Assembly: GCA_018064165.1 (NCBI GenBank)
Contig: JAGOZV010000002.1
Span: 1-28,872, forward strand
Length of the DNA: 28,872 nucleotides
Source of the DNA: Candidatus Saccharimonadota bacterium
GTDB taxonomy: Bacteria; Patescibacteriota; Saccharimonadia; Saccharimonadales; Saccharimonadaceae
Reading direction: 5' to 3'
Positions 16,906 through 23,479 of the stretch are shown here, piece after piece (the stretch's first letter is position 1; each line of letters opens with the position of its first letter). The notes under the pieces were generated by a model. It made no database searches. It worked only from the letters and a program-made list of their open reading frames with translations, and was not told where the DNA came from. The translations under genes were made by a program, and so were the position numbers.

Positions 16906-17169
16906 TTATAAATTAACAAACAACGAAACGCTCATATCTTGAACTACCAAGATGCCGTTTTCAATTGGGAATGAAATTACTTCATCGTCAACATTTATGT
17001 GAACGGTGCAGGCGGTCAACATAGAGAAGAAATCGGCGTGACCAGGAAGAATGTCAAAATTGCCGACGCTGTTTTTGGCGGAGACAATTTGTGCTTCACC
17101 TTCATAATAAATATGAAAAGGCGCTCTGGCCGTGACTTTTAGATTCGGTAGGGGCTTATTTTTTGGCAT
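16906..17169 (-). CDS. atpC: ATP synthase F1 epsilon subunit, N-terminal domain only (87 aa)
   Basis: Last gene of the ATP synthase operon. The start ATG at 17169 lies within the last codons of atpD (14-base overlap), supporting coupled translation. The 87 residues cover only the N-terminal beta-sandwich, including the hallmark VGNFDILPGHADFFSML (usual form GxxGILPGHxPLxxxL) and a closing GILVVQDMSVSLFV strand. Typical epsilon subunits have about 130 residues, with a C-terminal two-helix domain that inhibits ATP hydrolysis. That domain is absent, and the stop lies in otherwise intact sequence next to a convergent gene. The subunit should still bind gamma and the c-ring but could not give classical epsilon inhibition. 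Identification rests on the motif and position. Confidence 0.9.
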   Translation of the reverse strand: MPKNKPLPNLKVTARAPFHIYYEGEAQIVSAKNSVGNFDILPGHADFFSMLTACTVHINVDDEVISFPIENGILVVQDMSVSLFVNL

Positions 17170-18535
17170 CTTCTTTCAAAATCTCTTCAATGCCTGTTAG
17201 GGTCTCGTTTAGTGTGTAATATTCGCCAGGTTTGCCGGTAAATTTTTCGGCAACTGCAAAATCTTGATGGAAAAACTCAATTAGTTTTTTGGCGTTCTGA
17301 TAGTCGGCTCGGTCGGCTGGACTTAATTCGTTTTCGCCAACAATTGCAATAATATTTTTTAAACTATCATATTTTTGCATAATTGCTTGAACGCGTTCGG
17401 CCAAACGATAATGACGTTCACCAACAATGTCGGGAGTTAGTAGGGAGCTGGTGGTTTTCAAAAGATTAACGGCTGGTCGAATGCCTGTTTCGGCAATGCC
17501 ACGATCTAGCACTAGCACGCTGTCAAGCTGCTGACTGATCGCTTGCACTGCAGGGTCGGAAAGGTCGTCGGCCGGCACGTAAATGGCTTGGACGCTAGTA
17601 ATGGTACCTTTTTCGGTACTGGTTAAGCGGTCTTGCAATCGTCGAAGATCAGAAAAAACCATTGGACTGTAGCCACCTTCGCTCGGCACTAAGCCTAAAT
17701 TTGTACTTAATTCTGTCATCGCTTGAACATGGCGATAAATATTATCAACGAAAAACAAAATATCTTTGCCTTCTTCGTCACGAAAATATTCAGCAGAAGT
17801 AGCGGCAGCCGGACCAACCATGGAACGAATGGCAGGGGTGGCGTCCATTTGCCCAAAAAACATCACAGTGTTTTTCAGTACACCTGTGTCGCGTAAAGTT
17901 TCGTAAAGTTCGTTGCCCTCGCGAATACGCTCGCCAACACCACAGTAAATAGAAATAGAATTGCTTTCGGCTGCTTTAGTTTGGTTGTCTTCGGTTTTTT
18001 CGGGAGCGTCATCACCTTTTGCGCGAGTAACGTTGTGAATCATTTCCATTGTTAAAACGGTTTTTCCAACACCCGCACCACCGATAACGCCAATTTTTCG
18101 GCCCTTAACGAACGGAGTCAGGAAGTCAATTACTTTTAGGCCAGTTTCAAGAAGTTCTAGCTTTGAAGAATTACGGTAACTGGTAGTACCACTTGGGTTA
18201 GAGATTGGTCGAAGATTTTCTGTGATAGCGGCGGCTTTGTCTAGGGGCTCTCCAAGAGCGTTAAAAACACGGCCCAAGGTTGCTTGACCCACAGGGACGG
18301 TGACTTTTTCGCGAGTACGCATAATTTTTTGTCCACACTCAACCTCTGCGTCATTATTTAGGTTTAAACAAACAGCGCTGTCGCCACGGAAAAAGTTAAC
18401 TTCCAAAAATATTTTAGGAAAACCTTCAATTGTTAAAAGCTCGTTAATTTCTGGTTTAACGCCAACAATTTGTACTTCAACCGTTAATCCTCGAATACTT
18501 TTAACAACGCCAACATATTCGTTTGCTAAACTCAT
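17156..18535 (-). CDS. atpD: ATP synthase F1 beta subunit
   Basis: This is the catalytic subunit. It has Walker A GGAGVGKT (~152-159), catalytic glutamate in GVGERIREGNELY (E~202), Walker B in FFVDNIYRHVQA, and the GRVFNALGEPLD signature near 88-99. An extra charged segment of about 20 residues (~172-193, with DDAPEKTEDNQTKAAE) lies between the P-loop helix and the catalytic strand, where typical beta subunits have only a short loop. The usual DELSEED motif is altered to NELSPADR, losing several acidic residues. At 459 residues it is close to the usual length. It overlaps atpG by 4 bases (ATGA) and atpC by 14. All catalytic residues visible are intact, so it should be active. Confidence 0.97.
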   Translation of the reverse strand: MSLANEYVGVVKSIRGLTVEVQIVGVKPEINELLTIEGFPKIFLEVNFFRGDSAVCLNLNNDAEVECGQKIMRTREKVTVPVGQATLGRVFNALGEPLDKAAAITENLRPISNPSGTTSYRNSSKLELLETGLKVIDFLTPFVKGRKIGVIGGAGVGKTVLTMEMIHNVTRAKGDDAPEKTEDNQTKAAESNSISIYCGVGERIREGNELYETLRDTGVLKNTVMFFGQMDATPAIRSMVGPAAATSAEYFRDEEGKDILFFVDNIYRHVQAMTELSTNLGLVPSEGGYSPMVFSDLRRLQDRLTSTEKGTITSVQAIYVPADDLSDPAVQAISQQLDSVLVLDRGIAETGIRPAVNLLKTTSSLLTPDIVGERHYRLAERVQAIMQKYDSLKNIIAIVGENELSPADRADYQNAKKLIEFFHQDFAVAEKFTGKPGEYYTLNETLTGIEEILKEDAKK

Positions 18536-19389
18536 ACTTCTAAACTCCTTTGTTCGCGACGCTTCTTCTTAATACCAACTAAAACTTCACGCAAACGTTT
18601 ATCGTTTTCACTTCTTTTGGCCCGGTGAAATTCTAATTTGTAATCTCCCAAAAGTTCGCTAGCACGATCTTCGGCAACGGTCATAGCATTAAATCGGCTG
18701 GCTGCCTGAGCTAATTTAGATTGCAAAATAGTTTGGCTTAAAGCTAAATTCATCATAGTGGCCTCCATCCTTAAGGCGATTTCGTTTAAAGAAGGTTCAA
18801 AAATCGTGTCGTCGTCGGTTATTACACCTTCTTCAAAATTCTCACCCATTTCTTGAATTTGAGAGAGCAGGTCAACGGTGCGAACTTCTTGTTGGCCAAG
18901 CGAAATGTATTCGGCATAATAAACAACAATTCTTGAATAGTCTTTCACGATATTTATAATTGGTTCAACATTTATGAAACCATCAGATTCAGGTGTTTGA
19001 AAGAATTTAATATAAGGAATTTCACGTTGACTCAGCTGGTTAGCGCCATGACTTCCTAGTACAATAATATCGGTTGTCTCGGGGTTATATTTTTTTTGCA
19101 TAGCGTCTATGGTGCGAACATCTAAGTCACCAGACAAACCAGCCTCTGCTGAAATAAGAATAAAAACGGTTCGACCATTTGTTTCTGGTCGGTTGAGCAA
19201 ACGTTTTTTTGGATCAACGCGGATGGCTGTGTAATATTTCCAAATCATTTGAAAAAATTCATGCCCCAAACCGGCACGGTGCTTAACTTTTGCCACCTGA
19301 TTACTAGCAAGACTTTCAAAAACATTAGTCAAATTTTTTAACGTGCCAATACTTGTAATATCTTTTTCTATAATATTTGCCCGTCTCAT
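18532..19389 (-). CDS. atpG: ATP synthase F1 gamma subunit (divergent)
   Basis: The 285-residue protein lies between alpha and beta, as in the standard operon. The N terminus keeps the pattern (R.. I...I.SI..L..L...FE.L), and the Rossmann-like middle contains TVFILISAEAGLSGDLD and IIVLGSHG. The C-terminal coiled-coil part has ASRFNAMTVAEDRASELL, matching the family's SRxxAMxxATxNAxEL. After it, the usual hydrophobic tip that enters the alpha-beta hexamer is replaced by a very basic tail, KKKRREQRSLEV. It overlaps atpA and atpD by 4 bases each (ATGA). Family membership is clear; the altered C terminus is unusual for the rotor axle. Confidence 0.93.
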   Translation of the reverse strand: MRRANIIEKDITSIGTLKNLTNVFESLASNQVAKVKHRAGLGHEFFQMIWKYYTAIRVDPKKRLLNRPETNGRTVFILISAEAGLSGDLDVRTIDAMQKKYNPETTDIIVLGSHGANQLSQREIPYIKFFQTPESDGFINVEPIINIVKDYSRIVVYYAEYISLGQQEVRTVDLLSQIQEMGENFEEGVITDDDTIFEPSLNEIALRMEATMMNLALSQTILQSKLAQAASRFNAMTVAEDRASELLGDYKLEFHRAKRSENDKRLREVLVGIKKKRREQRSLEV

Positions 19390-20870
19390 TTTTTAGCCTC
19401 CGTTTTTTCGGTAGAATCGGTGGCATTTTTGGCTGTTTGTTCGACTTCTTCTAATGGCTGAGCGCGAAATTCTGTAGTTAACTCTGCTTCAATACGATCA
19501 AAATCTTCTTCCGTTTTAACTTCTAGCGCACGCTTACTTAAAACACTTTTTATGCCCGCGACATCTACAGCTAAATCTGTTTCGTTACTCATAATAACTT
19601 CTAGCAAAATTTGCTGTTCAGTTAAATTTAACAACTGGCTTGGCGGTTGTTGTAGCGCCTCGTATAAATGTTTACCACGATTTAAATCTATACGAGTTTC
19701 ATCGCTAAGTTGGGTAGAGAAGTGAGAAAATTCTTCGGCTTGATGATATTTTGCCAAAGCCTTAAAAAGTGCGGTAGACAATTGTTTTTGACGTTTCGTT
19801 TGCGCTTGTCCACCAACACGAGAAACAGAAAGACCCGCATTTACCGCAGGACGAATACCTTTTCTAAAAAAGCCAAGGTCAAATATTATTTGTCCATCGG
19901 TTATAGACATAATATTGGTGCTAAGATATGCAGTAATATCGTCGTTTGGCGTTAATACAACCGGTAGGCTGGTTAAAGTTTTGTCATTTTCAAGTAATCG
20001 TCCGGCGCGCTCTAATAAGCTTGAATGTGCATAAAAGATATCGCCAGGATAAGAATCACGGCCGGGGTCTACTTCCTGCAATAACGAAAGTTGCCTGTAA
20101 GCTTCGGCGTGGCTAGAAAGATCGTCGTAAATAATAATTACATCTTTTCCACCGTACCATAAATTTTCCGCCATAGAACAAGCAGAATATGGTGCCAAAT
20201 AACTTTGAGTTAATGAATCAAAAACGTTAGCTAGCACCACAATGGTGTGCTCCATTGACCCATTCTCGTTTAAATCTCGTAACAATTTTTCAATGTCAAC
20301 TTTACGTTTACCAATTAATACGTACACGACAATTTTGTCAGACCCATCTTGCGAGGCACTTAACTGAGATAAGAAAGTAGATTTACCAGATTTACTGTCA
20401 CCTAAAATTGCAATACGTTGCCCCATAACAATCGGGAAAAAGCTGTCAACTGCCGTAACGCCGCTGGTTAACTGTTGGTCTAACATTTTACGATCTAGAA
20501 TTCCTGGCGCTGGCGTAAAAATACCAGACATATTTTTTGCAGCAATTGGTCCTTTACCGTCTAGCGGTTCGCCCATAGGGTTAACAACTCGTCCGACCAT
20601 CTCTGGCCCAACAGGCACCATTAATTGATCGTGTTCAACCACTGCTAAGGTGCCAAGCTCTAAATGCTCGGTGTTAATATTATACAGAATGACTTTATTG
20701 CCATAAGCTTCTCGCACCATGCCACGTTGACCATCTTCAAATAAAATTTGCGCCCCAATTCTAACACCTTCCAGACCTTTTACCTCTACAATAAAACGAT
20801 TAGTCGCAACCACCTCGCCAGTTAGGTTGCCTTTTTCGACTAACTTTTGAAAATTTGTATTGCTATGCAT
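19386..20870 (-). CDS. atpA: ATP synthase F1 alpha subunit
   Basis: This 494-residue protein shows the alpha signature: VVNPMGEPLDGKGPI, P-loop GDSKSGKS (~157-164) and the arginine finger in VSRVGGQAQTK, which contacts the beta active site. The P-loop differs from the common GDRQTGKT but satisfies GxxxxGK[ST]. A DVIIIYDDLSSHAEAYRQ segment corresponds to the alpha Walker B region. The C terminus ends in a lysine- and threonine-rich tail not typical of the family. It overlaps atpH by 8 bases and atpG by 4. The TGA stop being used here and in atpG supports the standard bacterial code. Confidence 0.97.
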   Translation of the reverse strand: MHSNTNFQKLVEKGNLTGEVVATNRFIVEVKGLEGVRIGAQILFEDGQRGMVREAYGNKVILYNINTEHLELGTLAVVEHDQLMVPVGPEMVGRVVNPMGEPLDGKGPIAAKNMSGIFTPAPGILDRKMLDQQLTSGVTAVDSFFPIVMGQRIAILGDSKSGKSTFLSQLSASQDGSDKIVVYVLIGKRKVDIEKLLRDLNENGSMEHTIVVLANVFDSLTQSYLAPYSACSMAENLWYGGKDVIIIYDDLSSHAEAYRQLSLLQEVDPGRDSYPGDIFYAHSSLLERAGRLLENDKTLTSLPVVLTPNDDITAYLSTNIMSITDGQIIFDLGFFRKGIRPAVNAGLSVSRVGGQAQTKRQKQLSTALFKALAKYHQAEEFSHFSTQLSDETRIDLNRGKHLYEALQQPPSQLLNLTEQQILLEVIMSNETDLAVDVAGIKSVLSKRALEVKTEEDFDRIEAELTTEFRAQPLEEVEQTAKNATDSTEKTEAKK

Positions 20871-21348
20871 TGCCTAAAACCTCGGTAAATGGTTTTGAGT
20901 TTTCGGTAATTTTTTTACGAAATGACCAATCGTAAATTTTGCTGCCTGTGCGTAAAATCATTCCGCCTAAGATTGCCGAACTATATTGAAAGGAGATTAA
21001 TATTTCTGAATGAAGATTTTCGCGACACCACTTTGCTAAAGCTTCTTTAGCTTCGAGAGATGCGGGGCTGGCCAAGGTAATTGTTAACACGGGTGCAGTG
21101 CGAGCAGTTTTTTCTAAAATTTTAATATAAGTTTCTAAACTTGTTGGCGTAAGTGGTTTTTGCTTATCCCAATAAATAATTATTTCACTGGCAATTTTAG
21201 AGATTTCTGGCTGAGGTGATGAATACTTTACATTAGATTTGCTAGCGTTGTAGTATTGCAAAAACCATTTGGCATATTTTTTTATATCTAAAATTAGCAG
21301 AGCCAAATCTTTTGGAGAAGAAACAGAAGCGGGCAATGAAGACGTCAT
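20863..21348 (-). CDS. atpH: ATP synthase F1 delta subunit
   Basis: This 161-residue protein is identified by position between b and alpha and by its C-terminal region. There SEILISFQYSSAILGGMILRTGSKIYDWSFRKKI matches the delta/OSCP ending (usual form DPxLIGGxxxRxGxxxxDxSxxxxL). The N-terminal six-helix bundle is poorly conserved. It would connect the peripheral stalk to the top of F1. Its ATG overlaps the TAA of atpF (TAATG), a coupling arrangement. Its 3' end overlaps atpA by 8 bases. Confidence 0.9.
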   Translation of the reverse strand: MTSSLPASVSSPKDLALLILDIKKYAKWFLQYYNASKSNVKYSSPQPEISKIASEIIIYWDKQKPLTPTSLETYIKILEKTARTAPVLTITLASPASLEAKEALAKWCRENLHSEILISFQYSSAILGGMILRTGSKIYDWSFRKKITENSKPFTEVLGNA

Positions 21349-22061
21349 TAACGAATCTCTTTCTTTAGTTCTTCTTTGTTTTCGTCTAGCGTTTTAAGAA
21401 GGTGAGGCAATTGCGCGCCAAGGTCTACATCGCTGCCCAAATTCTCTAGCAAAAAATTTGTGACAGCATTATTTAAACTTGAGTCAATTTGCTGTATGCG
21501 CTGCTGCTGTTTTACGGCGGCAAGTTTATCTATTTCTATATCTTGTGCGGCTTGACGCTCTAGTGCATGTTTTTGTTGATCTAGAAGTTGCTTTTCTAGT
21601 AAAGCCTGCTGTTCGTTAAGTCGTACTTCAATTACGTTTTGCTTTGATATTAAATTATTTCGCATATCTATACTTTGTTTTGCTATATCTTTTGAAGTTT
21701 CTTGCAACATGGCAGCACTTTCGCGATGAATTTTGGCTAAATCATTTTTATAACGACTAAACTCATCGTTAATTATTTTTATACTAATTCCAGTAGCTTT
21801 TTTATGTAAATTATTTGTACTGTTACGAAGTTCGCGTTGCAACTCGTTGTTCGCTTGTTGAATTGTTTTTTTGTATTCACGTTCAGCGTCGGAAACAATT
21901 TTTTGCCATGTTGCATGAGGAAGAAGCGGTTGAGATTTAGTACTTTTAGGAATATTTTTTTCTTTATTGCGAGCTCGAAAAAACAAAAAAATCGCCATAA
22001 TAAGTGCACCTAAAAAGAAGACATTTATTAGTAAAAAAATTTGCATCCATAAACCACCCAT
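21348..22061 (-). CDS. atpF: ATP synthase Fo b subunit, elongated (237 aa)
   Basis: One membrane helix (~9-28) is followed by a long, highly charged helical region (~30-215, rich in K, E, Q, R and A), expected to form the right-handed coiled-coil peripheral stalk. Usual b subunits have about 155-170 residues, so this one is roughly 70 longer. Position directly before atpH supports the assignment. The start at 22061 is taken from the open frame. An alternative at 22046 (MQIFLLINVFF) has a GGTGG Shine-Dalgarno-like run about 8 bases upstream. A perfect extended -10 lies just before the gene, so it may also be transcribed independently of the gene upstream. Confidence 0.88.
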   Translation of the reverse strand: MGGLWMQIFLLINVFFLGALIMAIFLFFRARNKEKNIPKSTKSQPLLPHATWQKIVSDAEREYKKTIQQANNELQRELRNSTNNLHKKATGISIKIINDEFSRYKNDLAKIHRESAAMLQETSKDIAKQSIDMRNNLISKQNVIEVRLNEQQALLEKQLLDQQKHALERQAAQDIEIDKLAAVKQQQRIQQIDSSLNNAVTNFLLENLGSDVDLGAQLPHLLKTLDENKEELKKEIR

Positions 22062-22071
22062 TTCATCATGA

Positions 22072-22080
22072 ATTATAGCA
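22072..22080 (-). promoter_or_regulatory. Internal ATP synthase operon promoter (extended -10)
   Basis: On the minus strand TGC-TATAAT (22080-22072) is a full-consensus extended -10 in the 41-base gap between the c-like gene and atpF. The ATG at 22061 is 10 bases downstream. This would allow the b-to-epsilon genes to be expressed separately from the first gene. Confidence 0.6.
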
Positions 22081-22102
22081 TAAAAGCTATCAATTGGGCT
22101 AG

Positions 22103-22939
22103 TTATAGTTTAGTTAAAACTAAATAAATAGCTATAGTGGCAACAGCAATAATTGCAAGAACTAAAACAGACATTTGGATAGCGTTTCTATAAACTGCAG
22201 ATTGTGCTAATGGATTTCTGCCAACACTTATAATGCTACTTCTAACAATAGAATAAACCAAGCTAATGACAATGATCATCGTTACGATAAAAATAATTAA
22301 ACTTATTATAATTGGAAGTGGATCAACCTTTTTTCCGGCCATGGCATTAGCAATATTTTGCAAAGCAAGAGGAATAAGTGTTTTTTCTGGTTCTTGGTAA
22401 TGATAGCCAACACTTACTAGCAAACGAATTTCGCCAATTTCGATTTCCTCGTCTTTGCCATTTACGTTTACGGTTTCAGTTTTTTTGCTAGAAACCTGAC
22501 TTTGGGCAACCCCAATGACTTTTGTGTTTGTTGTAGCTTTCATGCCAACACCCGCAATCGGAGAAGCAGTTATTTGATCACCGAGCTCTATTTCGCCATT
22601 TAAATTAGAAACTAAAGTAGGAGCGATTCCACTGGTAGCAACCAAAGCGCTATTGCTGTTGCCAGAAGTTAAAACTAGTGGCGTGGAATCATTAATTGTT
22701 ACACCGATTAAATTTTTTACAGAATCGGGATCCGCGGGGATAACTTTATCGGCCGAATCTCCATCTAGGGCCACTAAAGACCCAAGAGGTATAGTTTTGT
22801 CAGTTAAATAGCTTTGTGAAACTGGGGTAACGGCTAAAGCGGGAATGGTTACGCCAACTAGAACAACAAAAAGACCAAGCAAATAAATTAATGTGGGCCA
22901 AAAGGCATGAAATGATTTGCCATTACTATACTTATTCAT
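22103..22939 (-). CDS. Membrane protein with tail-spike-like ectodomain and subunit-c-like hairpin, first gene of the ATP synthase operon (278 aa)
   Basis: A membrane/signal segment covers ~12-37. Residues ~38-165 form an extracytoplasmic beta domain. SALVATSGIAPTLV, NGEIELGDQITASP and GVGMKATTNTKVIGVAQ match a module found in tail-spike-like proteins (usual form GRVPVKV, ENGxIxxGDxLTSS, PGxAMKA, VIGxAL). Residues ~204-278 form two membrane helices joined by a polar loop with GRNPLAQ, closely resembling the ARNP loop of F-type subunit c. The second helix has no Asp or Glu at the expected proton-binding position, about 18 residues after the RNP proline. It should therefore not carry protons. 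True atpB and atpE are not in the window. It could be an assembly factor, a rotor-associated subunit or a surface protein; its operon position favours a link to ATP synthase. Function unknown. Confidence 0.8.
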   Translation of the reverse strand: MNKYSNGKSFHAFWPTLIYLLGLFVVLVGVTIPALAVTPVSQSYLTDKTIPLGSLVALDGDSADKVIPADPDSVKNLIGVTINDSTPLVLTSGNSNSALVATSGIAPTLVSNLNGEIELGDQITASPIAGVGMKATTNTKVIGVAQSQVSSKKTETVNVNGKDEEIEIGEIRLLVSVGYHYQEPEKTLIPLALQNIANAMAGKKVDPLPIIISLIIFIVTMIIVISLVYSIVRSSIISVGRNPLAQSAVYRNAIQMSVLVLAIIAVATIAIYLVLTKL

Positions 22940-22948
22940 ACTAAAGAT

Positions 22949-22956
22949 AGTATAAT
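22949..22956. promoter_or_regulatory. Symmetric bidirectional -10 element
   Basis: TATAAT on the plus strand (22951-22956) overlaps TATACT on the minus strand (22954-22949), sharing the central TATA. The plus ATG at 22963 is six bases after its -10. The minus ATG at 22939 is nine bases after its own. Neither start has a Shine-Dalgarno sequence. The ATP synthase operon and the I78-like gene would thus share one opening region and be expressed together or in competition. Confidence 0.6.
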
Positions 22957-22962
22957 GTGTCT

Positions 22963-23478
22963 ATGGATAAAAAAGCAAAGAATAAGAAGAAAACAGGTAG
23001 TACAGCTAATATTGTAATGGCTGTTCAGGCTGCAATAATTGTTTTACTAATAATAACAATCGGAGTTTTAGCGGGCCAAGAGCCGCGTGTAGTTACAAAT
23101 TTTGAAGAGTGCGACGCACTATTTGAAAGCACAACATCAAATTCATCAAGAAGAACAGAAAGCGGCAGAGTCTGTGTAATTAACGGCGAAAGATTCTACG
23201 AGGAGGAGTCGGTGTCAGAAGATTATAATTTTAAAAAAGATAATAAAAATCAACTTAATGAACTAAATTCTGAAGAAAAAGCTTATATTGGCTTAACTGA
23301 GGAAGAGGCCATCCAAAAAGCAGAAAGTTCAAACGTGCCGGTGCGTATTTTAGCTCGAGATGGTCAGTTCTATCCAATGACAATGGACTTAGTAGATGGA
23401 CGAGTTAACTTAACGATTGACGATAATAAAGTAACAGCTGTGCAAATTGAAAGTGCACAGACAGTAGAGGAGGAATAA
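22963..23478 (+). CDS. Membrane-anchored protein with I78-type peptidase-inhibitor-like domain (171 aa)
   Basis: The start is set at ATG 22963, six bases after a TATAAT; a GTG at 22957 would add two residues but falls inside the likely untranscribed region. A lysine-rich cytoplasmic start precedes one membrane helix (~16-39). A linker with two cysteines (ECDALF...GRVCVINGE) and a charged stretch follow. The last ~64 residues contain YIGLTEEEAIQKAE, VRILARDGQFYPMTMD and VNLTIDDNKVTAVQIE, the pattern of the potato-inhibitor-like I78 family (GLxExEA, RxDGxxxPxTxDxxxxRVNxxxxxxxVxxV). It would face outward and could inhibit host serine proteases; this is an inference from weak similarity. It ends two bases before the next gene, whose Shine-Dalgarno lies in its last codons. 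Confidence 0.8.
   Translation: MDKKAKNKKKTGSTANIVMAVQAAIIVLLIITIGVLAGQEPRVVTNFEECDALFESTTSNSSRRTESGRVCVINGERFYEEESVSEDYNFKKDNKNQLNELNSEEKAYIGLTEEEAIQKAESSNVPVRILARDGQFYPMTMDLVDGRVNLTIDDNKVTAVQIESAQTVEEE
23467..23472 (+). promoter_or_regulatory. Shine-Dalgarno sequence within the upstream coding region
   Basis: A GAGGAGG run formed by the final glutamate codons of the I78-like gene lies about 7-8 bases before the ATG at 23480. It supports that start and indicates co-transcription. Confidence 0.7.
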
Positions 23479-23479
23479 A

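Noticed and set aside
22103..22330. Calling the 278-aa protein a functional ATP synthase subunit c
   Set aside because: Despite the GRNP loop, no Asp or Glu occurs in the second helix and the protein carries a large ectodomain, so the name would mislead.
22957..22962. GTG start for the I78-like gene
   Set aside because: It lies immediately after the TATAAT box, upstream of the expected transcription start; the ATG at 22963 fits better.
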